From Elymus sibiricus (taxonomy: Eukaryota; Streptophyta; Magnoliopsida; Poales; Poaceae), in NCBI GenBank assembly GCA_039707655.1, contig CM077676.1, positions 239,462,866 to 239,526,865 on the forward strand: a DNA stretch of 64,000 bases, given 5' to 3'. Both the position numbers and the translations under genes were made by a program. The notes below the pieces were generated by a model, which did not search any database, was not told the DNA's origin, and saw only the letters and a program-made list of their open reading frames with translations. Numbering within the stretch: position 1 is the stretch's first letter; each line of letters starts with the position of its first letter. Shown in pieces: positions 34,432 to 45,988 of this stretch.

Positions 34432-35601
34432 TTAGCTTCGCGTCCTACGACGCGGACCCTCTAGAACAGTTTTGCGTGGCTTTTTTCTCTTAAAATGTGT
34501 TGAGGCAGAGGAGGTTTCGCTACTGTTGTCTGTCACCATTCTGACACCGACTGGCATTGCATTGAATACTTCAAATGAGTTACCTGAGACTTTCTTACGA
34601 GTTGGCCATGGAGCGAGAGTTGTGGTAGTCTTCCTTTCTGTACTTGCCATTTCCTTTGCCCCATTTCCTCCACTAACTTGGCTTGTTGATGGAGAATTTC
34701 TTCCTTGTATCCGGTTGTACCCTGAATCAGCTCGTACCGCCATCTCTCTCTGCTTCAAGGCAGCCCGCTTCTTATGTGCATGAGTAGCCTGCTTCACATA
34801 CTCTTGTCATCGTGGATCTGCTTTCACAAATTCCTCATATTCTGGCCACTTTGATAGAGTTTCTGCACGCCGCATGACGGCGCCACCGACATTATCAGCG
34901 GAGATAGAGCATCCGGGAAGTATCTCCTTCAAAGCTTGGCGGACATTCTGTGTGACGATGGCATGGAAGCTAGCATGGCTCCCTCCACGGATCCTTGCAT
35001 TGGTCTTCCCTTCTCTTTTTCTAATGGGGTATGCGACTTGTTTCCGTTGTTGATTTGTCATGTTTGCATCAGTTGCCACCGGGAAATCGAGCCATGCACG
35101 GTGAGGCCTTTGCCGTCGACGACGGCGACGTGCTGGATCAAATGAGCCCTCAAATGATGGTCTTGGTGCTGGCACTGATGAGGACAAAGGATCGGATATT
35201 GTAGCAGTTGGATCCATATGACCAGCTTGGAAGTCATCTGAAGTAACACACACCCCTTGCCACTGGAGTGAGCGTTTATTGCTTGGCTCACCCACTAAGC
35301 ATGGTCCAATGGGATTATAGCCCATTGTGGGGACAAATTCAGGTGCATCAACACGAAGTTGGTTTCTTGGACGAGCCGATCCTCCATATGACGAAGACTC
35401 GGTGCCCTCAACCATTACAGCTTTTCCTTTGTCCATGGAGGAAGCCCTTTGAGCCGCCCCTGCGGTGCTTGGGATAGGCTTATATGAGCTCTCTCCCGAC
35501 CCTTCGTGTGTGCCCACCTTAAGTTTTGAAGGTGTAAGGGGCACTACGAATTTAGTTGATGCAGTCGAAGCAGATTGTCTTGGCGACGCCACCTTTAGTG
35601 A
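34432..35601 (-). pseudogene. Tat ORF1 upstream of gag, cut by the CACTA
   Basis: The frame enters from the CACTA junction at 35601 and runs to about 34370, with one TGA near 34805. It is rich in Ser, Pro and basic residues (RRRRRRQRPHRAW) and ends in KRKKPRKTVLEGPRRRTRS. Extra ORFs before gag are known in Ogre/Tat elements and have no agreed function. It overlaps the gag frame near 34360-34385, so one frameshift may separate what was a single protein. Its 5' part is displaced beyond the CACTA and is not seen in the window. Confidence 0.7.
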
Positions 35602-35614
35602 CACTAGTAGAAAA
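35602..35614 (+). repeat. CACTA left terminal inverted repeat
   Basis: CACTAGTAGAAAA matches the usual grass CACTA terminus (CACTA.TAGAAAA). It lies exactly where the Tat ORF1 frame is cut. Confidence 0.85.
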
Positions 35615-35631
35615 CCTACCTTTGATCCGGA

Positions 35632-35895
35632 GCATTAGTCCCGGCCGGGTTTGGGCCTGGGACTAATGTGATCATTAGTCCCGGTTCCAACGGCTAGGAG
35701 CGGACGGGGGCACGGCCCCCTTTAGTCCCGGTTCAATTGGGACCTCTAGTCCCGGTTGGTGATACCAATCGGGACTAAAGGGGTGGCGGCAGGCTGGGGC
35801 CCCTGCGAGCACCATTAGTCCCGGTTGGTATCACCAACCGGGACTAGAGATGGACATTTAGTCCCGGTTTGTATACCCAACCGGGACTAAAGATC
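35632..35895. repeat. CACTA left subterminal repeats
   Basis: TTAGTCCCGG and its complement CCGGGACTAA alternate at least eight times, several as near-perfect hairpins (for example around 35741-35780 and 35815-35845). In En/Spm-type elements such repeats bind the element's own DNA-binding protein. Confidence 0.88.
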
Positions 35896-35899
35896 TCCC

Positions 35900-35907
35900 T
35901 ATATATA
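35900..35907 (+). promoter_or_regulatory. CACTA internal promoter TATA box
   Basis: TATATATA follows directly after the last subterminal repeat and precedes a CT-rich leader. 35908-36392 looks like untranslated leader with one or more introns. No gene is seen there. Confidence 0.6.
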
Positions 35908-36392
35908 GATGCTTCGTCCAGCCCGAGCCCAAGCTCTCATTTCTCTCCTCTCTGTTTCCTTCCCCTAGCTCGAGCTCATCCTCCATTGTTGCCAAGATTT
36001 GTCAAGATTGGAGGCACCCCATCTATTCAAGGGTTCTGAAAGGTTAGCAACTTCATCCTTTCATCTATCATTGCTAGTTTAGCTCGTTTCATGCTCTAAG
36101 TATAGTGATTTGTGGGTTTTAGTTTGGGAGTAATCATGTGGGAGTTTATTTGATTTATATGCAATTTGAGCTCAATTAACTTCTTAGTTTGCATATGTGT
36201 AGGTGTGGTTTACTTAGTGCCTTCCCGTCCCCATCCTCACCGCCGTCGATCGCCCGCAACGTCCCGTCGCCGGCACCACCTTGGTGAGCCTCTTGTTCTT
36301 ATCCTTTTTGTAAAAAAAATCTTATTTCTATGATTTAGATAGTTACTTGTATAATTTTCTTACTTGTATGATTGTTTGTTATACATAGTGCC

Positions 36393-36836
36393 ATGGTTTT
36401 GATATCCGTCCCCGTCGGCCCTCGTCCGGTTTATGATTCGGATGTGGTATATTATCTTTTATAACTATTTGTTGCATTTCGTGTTTATGAAAATTATGCC
36501 CATCAAGTTGACATAGATATTTTTATCTAGGAGGTATGTGAACCTGAAATTGCAACCGACCCTCTTGTCGAGAAGTTAAATTTAGTTGAAAAAGAAAACG
36601 AGTATTTGAAAGAAAAATTGAAAAGAATTGAAGAAGAGAAGATGAAATTGGAGTTGTATGTTGCCGATGTCGTCGATGATCACAAGATCAAGATGGATGC
36701 AATGTGCTTGAAGATTAGAAAGATTAGAAAATATGCCATTAAAAAAGAGGCTTGGTTTCATTATGCTATTGGATCAATTATTACCTTAGTTGCGATTTTG
36801 ATCGCATTTGTTGTTGCATTTAAATGCTTTAGCTAG
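36393..36836 (+). CDS. CACTA companion protein: coiled coil plus C-terminal membrane segment
   Basis: Exon 1 is 36393-36446 (starts MVLISVPVGPRPVYDSDV) with a GTATAT donor. Exon 2 starts after TTTTATCTAG at 36531 and runs to the stop at 36836; the join is in phase and the product about 119 residues. Exon 2 has a Lys/Glu heptad stretch (LVEKENEYLKEKLKRIEEEK) and a hydrophobic end (GSIITLVAILIAFVVAFKC) that should span a membrane. Proteins of this type occur, as I recall, next to TNP2 in many Triticeae CACTA elements. A membrane anchor is odd for a factor meant to act on DNA. Its role is unknown. The reading frame here is intact. Confidence 0.65.
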
Positions 36837-36927
36837 ATAGTTGTATGTTGTTTTATGAGAATAAGTGTGTATGAACTTTATGTATGAACTTGTATTAATT
36901 TGGTCTTTTCGATGTTGTGTAATGAAG

Positions 36928-37594
36928 ATGAGCCAGCAATGGATGTACGATGACCGACGCTCTCCCCAGTTCATTAATGGCGTGCATAATTTTCTGCGTG
37001 CGGCTGAGGCAAACAAGCGGAAAGGTTTTATGTGTTGTCCATGTGGTGTCTGTAAGAATGATAGGAATTACTCTACCTGAAAAGTCCTTCACAGCCACCT
37101 GCTTCAGTCTGGTTTCATGTCCGGCTATAACTGTTGGACCAAGCACGGAGAAAGCGGGGTTATAATGGAGGAGAATGAAGAAGAAGAGGATGATGACAAC
37201 TATCCTAGGTTCCCTGAATACGATGGTACTACAATGGGGGAAGAAGCTGAAGAAGAGGCATCAGATGAGCCCGCTGATGATCTTGGTCGGGCCATTGCTA
37301 ATGCAAAGAGAAACTGCGTAAGTGAAAAGGAGAAGTTGAAGTTGCAGCGCATGTTAGAGGATCAGAAAAAATTGTTGTACCCAAATTGCGAAGATGACAA
37401 GAAAAAGCTGGGTACCACACCGGAATTGCAGTAATGGAAGGCAGAGAATGGTGTATCTGACAAGGGATTTGAAAAGTTGCTGAAAATGTTAAAGAAGATG
37501 CTTCCAAAGGACAACGAATTGCCCGACAGTACGTACGAAGCAAAGAAGGCTGTCTGACCTCTAGGATTAGAGGTGCAGAAGATACATGCATGCC
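36928..37594 (+). pseudogene. TNP2-type CACTA transposase, 5' part
   Basis: It starts MSQQWMYDDRRSPQFINGV, the transposase-associated domain, with the Cys-rich signature CCPCGVCKN and later HLLQSGF. An acidic linker follows. Stops lie at 37078-37080, 37432-37434 and 37555-37557, all in the same frame. The frame reaches EVQKIHAC at 37594, where LARD-1 splits it, and resumes at 50600. The transposase would cut and rejoin the element ends; this copy is inactive. Confidence 0.85.
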
Positions 37595-40500
37595 TGTCAC
37601 GACCAATATGCGATCCTATTCTCGAGGGACTCGGAGGCCCCACCAAGAGTAGAAACGCATATTGGAGACGCTTGCAAGGTGGATATCATTACATCGTACC
37701 ACATACATAATAGATGGGGATACATAAAAATACATACAATCATCACATGAATACATCAATACATAACAACCATCAAACATAAGGGCAGCATCCGACTACG
37801 GATGAAATCAAACGAAAAGAAGAACGACATCCACCCTGCTAGCCCAGGATGCCGACCAGGAACCTATCCCCAGATAGACGAAGAAGAAGCAGAAGAAGAA
37901 CTCCAAAAGCAAACAAGCATCGCTGTCATGTCAAGACATGGCATCACCTGTACCTGCAACTGTTGTTGTAGTAATCTGTGAGCCACGAGGACTCAGCAAT
38001 CCCATAACCATGGGTAGCAAGACTATCAAATCTTAAATGGGTATGGAAGGGGTAAAGTGGTGAGGTTGCAGCAAGCACTAAGCATTGTATGGTGGCTTAC
38101 TTATGAGTACAAGAATAAGAAGAGCATCTACACAAAACGGTCGCAAACTACAAATGATCACTAAGTGATCCTGCACACCTACTTATGAGTCAAACATAAC
38201 CCCACTGTGTTCTCTTCTCGAACATCCTCGAAAAGAGACAGTCACAGTTACGCACACGGTTGGTGTATTTCAATTAGGATTTAGTGTCAAGTTCTCTACA
38301 ACCGGAGGTTATAAATATCCAAGTGCCACATAACCGCGAGCACGGCTTCGCGTAAGATTTAACCCTGCACAGGTGTTCCAACCTGGCCCATCATAAGCCT
38401 ACACAAGCTGCGGTGGAAATACCTCAACCTCAAGATAGCCCAAAGTATCCTCGGAATCCCGGTGCACAAGACATTTCGACAATGGTAACACAATTGCAGC
38501 AAGACCTCCCGACGTGTCGACAATCCCGATAGGCGCCGCGTATCTCGTTGTCAGGACACGGCGGATGAGCTATGGTTACAACGACCAAGTCCACGAGTTA
38601 CCCCGGGCGGCGCCGCAAGCTGCTTTAGTTTGGACCAGCACCATCAGCACTGGCCCACCTGGATTATGTTGAATTAATAATCCTCGGGTTCTTGACGCCC
38701 TATGCAAAATTAATTATTTAGTTTAGTATTATTATGTTGGCAAATGTTAAAACCAATGTTGGGACTTGCTGGAAGCGGTTATTCAAAGCAAACTGTCGAA
38801 AGGGTCCCATTCCCCTGATCATGTTAGGAATGCTAAACATGGATCATAACACCAGCATTACGGAAACTAGGGCGGCTTGAGTGGAACAAAACACTAGGCA
38901 AAAGGCCGAGCCTTCCACCCAATACCAAGTATATAGATGCATTAATTAAATAAGAGATATTGTGATATCCCAACATATCCATGTCCCAACATGGAACAAC
39001 CTGCAAGAGCACCTGCAACTAGCAACGCTATAGGAAAGGGGCTGAGCAATGCGGTAACATAGCCAAACAACGGTTTGCTGGGTAAGGGTGGTTAGATGCT
39101 GTATCATGGCATATGGGAGACTGACATATATGTGGGAGGAAGCGCGACATAGCGATAGCAACGAGAAAACTAGCAAGCAAAGATAGTAAAGATATCCAAG
39201 GTCATGATCATCTTGCCTAGAATCCTGCTCGGAAGAAGATCGAGTCCATGAAGAAGACGAACCAATCATAGTCGAACGAATCCTCACAATCGCGTCGAAA
39301 GCAGAACTATCGAGAAGAAGCACGACCGGAAAGAAGCAAACAAGATGGTAAACACACAAGTATAGACATGGCATGATGCACAATCCACATATGATACATG
39401 ACAAGATTAAATGTTGTTAAGCATGGCAAGAGATGAAGCATAAGCAATCCATACAACTAGGCAAGTTTAAATGAGGCCGGAAACACAAATAACAATTCCG
39501 GTATTTCCCCATATGCAAATTTCGAAATTAGTACTTATCTGAATTAAACACAATGTTAAAGTTGTTAAACAGCAAGTTAACATGCATCATGATGATCTAG
39601 ACGTTTTTCTAATCAAGGTACATATGTAGATCATTTAATTCGGAGCTACGGTCAAGAATATATGAGCTAAACAAGTTTAACATGGCAATAATGCAACATG
39701 CATGCAAACATCAACCACAAACACTCAAATCAAGGATGCAACATGACAATATGAAACTACACACAATTCTAAGCAACTTTCATATAGGACATGATCAAAA
39801 CGGAGCAACGGTTCAACAATTACAAGCAACACAAGTTATAATAGCAATCTGCCCCAAAACAGCAACATTGCACTTTGCCAACACCAAAACAGCAAGCTAC
39901 AGGCACATGATGGGCACAAACTTGATATGCACTTGAAATAGACATGATATACTCCAATTTATCTTAAAGGTTCAGGTTCATAGGCATCAAGGTTAAGTCG
40001 ATATGATCCATGCAAAATGCAATGTTCTGCTAAACAGGGCGTATACATGAGCAGAGTTAACATGATGGCAACTTGAGAGCAAGAAAGAGACATGCTACAG
40101 GAACTTTACATGGCAACCAAAGGCATGGCATCGAAGTTCACATTGAATAGACCAAATCACATGAAGGAATCATATGCATATGAGCTATAGATTAGTGGCA
40201 ACCATCAAGCAAAGTTGGCAAGTTTTATCACAGACAGCTTTTACTCAGAACAGCAACATTAACTAGGCATGTTTACAAGCTCATGGCACTCACATCAAGG
40301 CATATCATGGCATTAAATAAATACTACCAGAAAGAACACATGAAAGTGCTCCAAAGTCATGTTGACAAGTTGCTCATATGGTGCATGCATTAAATCACAC
40401 AAAAATGACAAAATGACAAATATTAACAGTCTTCTGCAGTTAACAGCATGATGCACTTTTGCAACAGAGATTACAACATGTAGATGAGTCCTAATATGAA

Positions 40501-42201
40501 TGCAACAGAAACCATCCTGTTGAGCATGAAGAGTAGATCATTTACATATAAGGATCATTACCATAGGATCTACATGCACAAAGTTACAAGCCTCTCAAAA
40601 TGACCATATGATGCTGGAATTTTCAGAAACTGGGCGCTGGATAGCTATAACACGCACGGGCGAGGGATAGGCTGGCTCGCTCACCTCGGGCCCATGGGCC
40701 TGCTGGACGGTGGGAAGGGGAACGGCACGGTGCGGGACGAGGCGGTGCAGCGGCCTGTTTGGTTTGAGGGACGCGGCCGTGCCGGTACGACGTGGTCCAG
40801 ATCGCTGGTTCGCAGAGCGGTTCGCGCGAGCCGGTCCGGTTCGAGGCAGACCGACCGGTTCGCACTGGTTCATCCGGTTCTTGGCGCTGGGCAGAATTCA
40901 ACGGCAGCAGCGGGCGCCCGTGGGAACTCCGGCGAGGAGCAGGCAGCGGACGGCGGAAATGGTGCGGCGCCTTGGTCGTGGACGAATAGATCCAGGCAGA
41001 CGCGGGCGGATCCGGCTAGGCTCGGGAACGGGTCTAGGGCGGCGGGATCTTGTCAATCTCCACCGGAATCGAAGACTGGCGGCAGAGCCGGCGCAGATTC
41101 GATGCTCGGGCTGGTCGGAGACGAGGTGCAGAAGGGTTGCGTCCACGGTGTTGGGGCCATGTTCTCCTGGTTCCCTGCGGGACGGTGGTGGGGCAGAGGC
41201 TTGAGGAGGTCGCAGACGGCGGCGGAGCTCCGTCAGGCTCACCATGGGCTCCTGCGGGGGAGAGAAAGAGGTAACAGAGAGATGTGAGCGGGGGAAGAAC
41301 AAGAAAGAGATAAGGGGAAGTAGGCAGGGGCAACGGCCTGGTGATGCTGGTCGCCGGCGGTGGCCGGTCCGGCGAGGCCAGGAAGAGGCCGGGGCAAGCG
41401 GGGCGGTTGCCTCGATCCAAAATGGATCGAGCGCTGCGGGAGGTTGCGGGTGAGCGGCTGCGCTCGGGCGCGGATGGGCTTGAGCGGGCCCGTGATGGGC
41501 TTCGCAGGGCCGCGGCGTCTGAAGGTGGGAGACAGGGCGAGGTGGCAGCGGCTGGGTGGCGACAGGTGGCGGCGCGCGGCTGAGGCGGCGCGGAAATTGA
41601 GGGGAGAGGCTAGGGTTCCATTTGGGCAGTGGCAGGCTTCCTTATATAGCAGGTAGGCTAGGGTTTGGTGGGTTTAGAGGGGTTCGAACCGTTCGATCTC
41701 GATCGGATGGCTCCCACGAGAGGGGTAGGGTAGATGGGTGTAGATGGGCTGTGTAGAGGGGTTGGGCTGAGGAGAGAGGATAGCAGCCCGGCACGGTCTT
41801 CGGAACACTGAAAACGTCCGACGTTTTACCGGCTATAGTGCCGCTATATGTTATCCGTTGGGGCATCAAACGACCTCCGAATGGAACGAAATTTGGCAGG
41901 CGGTCTACCTATAATATAATAAGACCGCACGCCAACTTTCACTCCATTCTGAGAATTTTTTTATCCCACTTAAAAAATAATATTTTGGGGGTGCCGTCGG
42001 CGCGTGCGAGTGTGTCGGGACTCAGAACGGACAACAGAAGGGATGCGGAGAAGCCGGCAGCTACGAACGGATGCAAATTTTGTAAAACATGCGGATGAAA
42101 TGCACATGATGGCATGGCCAAGTGCAACATGCAAGCGCATGACATGGCAACGACGACGAACAAATGGAAGACATCTGGAGCATCGGTCTCGGGGCGTCAC
42201 A
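37595..42201 (-). repeat. LARD-1 3' LTR, 4607 bp
   Basis: Its edges are TGTCACG at 37595 and GCGTCACA at 42201 on the plus strand. It is AT-rich through most of R-U5, with a GC-rich block at about 40620-41640 next to a TATA box at 41642-41648 (minus strand). Frames in the GC-rich block overlap in many phases and are not called. Confidence 0.93.
41642..41648 (-). promoter_or_regulatory. LARD-1 3' LTR TATA box
   Basis: The minus strand reads CTATATAAGG, about 550 bases into the LTR. The identical sequence occurs in the other LTR at 50038-50044. Confidence 0.6.
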
Positions 42202-42213
42202 ACTCTCCTCCAC
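42202..42213 (-). other. LARD-1 polypurine tract
   Basis: The minus strand reads GTGGAGGAGAGT, directly before the 3' LTR. Confidence 0.75.
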
Positions 42214-45200
42214 TAACAGAAGATCTCGACCCGAGATCTTAGTAACGAACGGAAGGGGAAGAGGAAGATGTAAAACAAAGTTGCTTCTTTGACAAACGAG
42301 TGAAACCAAAGAACCTTGAGAGATTGCAAAGAGTTGAAGAATGGCTTGAGGAACAAGAAAGAATTCGAAACCACTCTGGTTGAAACGAGATAGATAAGGA
42401 ATGAGAACAAAAAGAATTTGGGCAGCACTTTGGTAGAAAAGAGAAGGAAAACTTGATAAGATGAAAAGAACTTGAAAAGAGGACACAACACTCCGGTAAC
42501 ATGGATAAGCAAGGAAAGAACATGATCTTGGCGAAACGAAATAACGGGTTGAAGAGAGCAACATCACAATGCCTCCGGAACGAAAGAATAGAAGCTAAAT
42601 CGTTGGAAAGAAAAGAAAATGGGAAAAGAACAGACAACTTCCACCAAAATGAATTGAGGAGCATCCTTACAAAGAAGGATTGAATGGAGTTGCTGGAAAA
42701 TCAACAACGAAAAGAATTACCTTGTTGTGGGCTTATGGAAAACATCTCAAAATTATGAGGTGACAACCGGCCACTAACAGAAACAATTGATTACTTGAGA
42801 TCTCGAAGAGATGAAAACCTCTTTCACCGAGAAGAGAAGGAGAAAATTGGATCATTGATAAGTACCACAAATAGCAACAATCCTTCGGAAAGGCTTTAGG
42901 TGAAATCTATACCAAGATAACTCCAACGAAGAGGTTGATGGGTTTAAAATATCTCATTCTTGACAACTGTGAATCATTAAACACGAAGACAAATTGTCAA
43001 GAAGGACATAATACCACCTCAAAAGCTAAGGTAGAAAGAGTTAGCACTTCGGAATGCAATATGAAGAATGCTTGAGATCATCGGAGAACACTTCGAGAAT
43101 GAATTAAATCCTTGACGAACCACCATGATGAACTCCGATGAACAAAAAGATGATAGAAATGAAGGTTGAAAAGAACAAGATGAAGCCTTGCAATGATTTA
43201 GATGGAGCTTGACGACGAGACAACCGAGAAAACATGGAACTCCGGAAAAGAAAAGATGAACAGATAGAACCGAGAATTCATTCAACATGAACAAACTCCG
43301 CAAGAACGGAATTAAATCACCTCGATGAAACAAGAATAAGAATTATGATATGTCTATCATTCATCAAAATAAATTGATGAAAAGCAATGGATTTGCATAC
43401 TACTTATTCTTCTTGAAAAGATTAAAGAGAGATATAGTGCCAACTTGACGAAGTCTTCGAGGAAACACCGGTAGGATTTTGGAAAGAACAAATGAATTGA
43501 TACGATAACAAAGGAAGAGGAATCTTGAACGAACCACCGTAAGAAATGAAAAGAACAAATAAAAAGAGAATGAATCACCGGAAAGAATTAGAAAACGAAC
43601 GAAGATACTTGAGGGAATTTAGATACAAGAGAACGAAGCGATCGCGAGCTGACTAAAGAATACTTGAACGATGCACCAGAAGAATTTGAGAACGAGAGAT
43701 GAGCGTTGAGAATGAATAATTCTTCTGAATGACGGCCTCCGGAGAATCGAAAATGGAAAGGACTCAAGAAATGCTCCGGGTGGGTATGAAAAGAATTTCT
43801 CAGAATCAAAAACAATTGTGAGGATGGCATGAAGCTAGAACCATGGATCTTCAAGAGAACGAATATGATTTAAGAGAAACTCTTCTTCGGTCTTCCAAGC
43901 AGAGAAGGATAACGAGAACCACCATGAAGAATTTATGAGATACTTCGGACAATGAAAAGATGAATATTGGTATCAAAATGAAAGAAATTAAAGGAAATCT
44001 CGGGGAAGACAATTGACTGATGAGAATTCATTCTTACGTCAATCTTGAAAGAATTTGAGAATAACTCCGGAAAATTAGAAGAGTCAGGTAAGATCCTGGG
44101 AAAAGACCTGTGGGATAGGGCCCACTCAAAAGAACACCGTTGGAAATGATTGCTTGAAAGAGAGAGTGCACCGGTTGAATTAAATGGCTTGAGAGAAATA
44201 ACAACCTCGAAATATGTCAAACGGATCCTGAATGGAAAGATGAATCTTCTGAGATATCTTCTACACTCCGGATATGAATAGAGAGAGGTGAATAAACAAG
44301 AGAGGCCTGGGTAAGAATTTCCAACATGGGAAATATTTGAATCAGTGAAAGGGGAATGATCAACACCGAAAGCTTGAATTTAGACCACCGGAGAAGAAAC
44401 GAGAATGAAGAATGATGAACTTGTAGCTCCCGAGCATCTTCACGAGAAATCACCGGATAAGAACATTGAAAGAAAAGAATGGAGAGACTTCTTATGAATA
44501 AAATGGATACTTGATTTGAGAATTTTGACTCCGTAAAGAAAAAGGGTGGGAGGGTGGGAAAAATAAAGACAACTTGGGGCGGGTGAAATGAACGCCGTTG
44601 AGAGAACTAAGAATTTATCTTGCAAATGTTGAAAGGATTGGATTAACTTGAACAGAAGCACATCGGGTGAAAAGAATTGTCATGACAATCTCAATGATCA
44701 AAAGGATTGGCCTCCACATCAAAATATGGGAACACTGCTTAGGAAAGATTTAGAATCCACACTTGACTTCGAAGCAACTCAAATACCACAACAAAAACAA
44801 CACAAGGATTTGGCTTGTAGAATAAGCCAGAACAAACATATGATAGACCCCATATCGTATCATTTGTCTGTTGGAAAAGATATTCTAGGTAATACTTGAA
44901 TTCCCACCTAAGAACTCCCGAAACTTCTTGATTATGCGATCAGGTTGCCGGTCCAGGAACCTACTCAGCAATCAACAACCTACTCAGCTGCAACTGCATC
45001 CGCAACCCTCAACACACAACCGAGAAACTTCGCAAATTCGTCTACCTCAGACCTTCGAAAACACAGTGATACTAGTCACGGTGGATCATCCGAGCTATCT
45101 CCTCCATTATTGGGGAAAAGTCACGGCACTATTTGCCACCACAAAAAGTATAGAAGCGTTTCGATGTCGGCGTCCTCTGGTATTCTCGGAACCGAAACGA

Positions 45201-45513
45201 TAGCGAATGTGACAAGAACCCCTTGGGGCTCAACTCCTCGGGTCCAATCCATACGGTCAGGAGGCACCAAGACAGAATTCCCGTCACAACGATATCATAA
45301 CGATTCTAAAATACCCGCGTGATCCTAAAAAAAATTGAGTGAGAAGAGTAATAGAATCAAAACACCTACGTCACAATTCCTCACCAGAGCGACGATGGGG
45401 ATAAGGAGTAAAAAGAATTCCTACTCTCCGATATATAACTAGGACTCAAAATAGTTTTCTTCTATACTCGCCAACGGTTCGATCAATCAAGGGGGCTCCT
45501 ATGGTCGGTCGAG
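42214..45513 (-). other. LARD-1 interior, non-coding
   Basis: The minus strand is strongly T/C-rich (TTCTTC, TTTTC) and broken by stops in all frames. No gag, pol or other recognisable protein is present. The same composition recurs in LARD-2 (60242-63720), so it is a property of the family rather than decay of one copy. A structural role in RNA packaging is plausible but unproven. Confidence 0.8.
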
Positions 45514-45525
45514 GCTCTGATACCA
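45514..45525 (-). other. LARD-1 second primer-binding-site sequence
   Basis: The minus strand reads TGGTATCAGAGC, lying 3 bases after the end of a 264-bp Cassandra-like LTR (GGGGCGTTACA). It is in addition to the element's own site at 45974-45985. Confidence 0.8.
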
Positions 45526-45528
45526 ACT

Positions 45529-45792
45529 TGTAACGCCCCAGACACACCCGCCGGTGGACGTTACTCCTGGCGGGATCTAGACTGGCCTCACAGATCAATA
45601 CTAGTCTTTCCTGCGCACTTTGTCCTCACTCATGCGCACCCGGGAGCAACTTCCCGGTCGGTCACCCATCCTGAAATTACTCCAAGCTGAGCACGCTTAA
45701 CTTTGGAGTTCTGTCCGAATGGGCTCCCGGAAAAGAAGGAATTCCTTATTGATATGAGTAGTCTATCATCCCTAATAAGCCAGGCTATCACA
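45529..45792 (-). repeat. Cassandra-like LTR inside the LARD-1 interior
   Basis: On the minus strand 264 bp run from TGTGATAGCCTGG to GGGGCGTTACA, contain a 5S-rRNA-like segment, and are followed directly by a tRNA-iMet site. Those are the features of Cassandra TRIM elements. The same 264-bp segment occupies the same place in LARD-2. Confidence 0.75.
45631..45712 (-). pseudogene. 5S-rRNA-derived segment in LARD-1
   Basis: The minus strand carries AGAACTCCAAAGTTAAGCG, then GGATGGGTGACC and CCGGGAAG. These match the order of 5S rRNA blocks, including the internal box A and box C promoter elements. The middle and the ends diverge, so this is not a 5S gene, though the polymerase III promoter may survive. 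Confidence 0.8.
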
Positions 45793-45973
45793 TACACCCC
45801 CACTCAGAGGAACCGACGTCCTCGTCGGGCCACAGGAACGTTCCCTCTTGGCACATACGTATGTGCATCCAGTCCGGCACATGTGCCATGCCGTGTGCCA
45901 CGACGGGTCACAAACGTCATGCACAACATGACCGCGCACCTGTCCGCAAACATCCGTGTAACCGCGAGGGTCG

Positions 45974-45985
45974 GCTCTGATACCA
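45974..45985 (-). other. LARD-1 primer-binding site (tRNA-iMet)
   Basis: The minus strand reads TGGTATCAGAGC, starting 4 bases inside the 5' LTR end TGACA. Confidence 0.9.
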
Positions 45986-45988
45986 ACT

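Larger units (their letters stand above)
9113..35601 (-). mobile_element. Old Tat-lineage Ty3/gypsy element, interrupted and degraded
   Basis: Read on the minus strand from 35601 the order is ORF1, gag, protease, RT, RNase H, a second RNase H, integrase and a 3' untranslated repeat region. RT before integrase marks Ty3/gypsy. The extra archaeal-type RNase H and the ORF upstream of gag point to the Tat/Ogre branch. The element is cut at 10367-28844 by the three-LTR array: the integrase reads continuously from 28850 to 10361 across the duplicated ATGGG. On the right the CACTA splits ORF1 at 35602. Its LTRs are not visible in the window. Several stops and at least one frameshift mark it as dead. 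Confidence 0.88.

Noticed and set aside
40595..41660. Many GC-rich frames in the LARD-1 LTR
   Set aside because: They are open in several phases on both strands and diverge in frame between the two LTRs, with no domain.
42213..44661. Phe/Ser-rich minus-strand frames in the LARD interior
   Set aside because: They arise from T/C-rich sequence, are short, and have no consistent counterpart in LARD-2.
45631..45712. A genuine 5S rRNA gene
   Set aside because: Only internal blocks match, the middle and ends diverge, and it lies inside an LTR-like unit.
45974..45985. A tRNA gene fragment
   Set aside because: The 12 bases are complementary to a tRNA 3' end and sit at an LTR border, which is a primer site.
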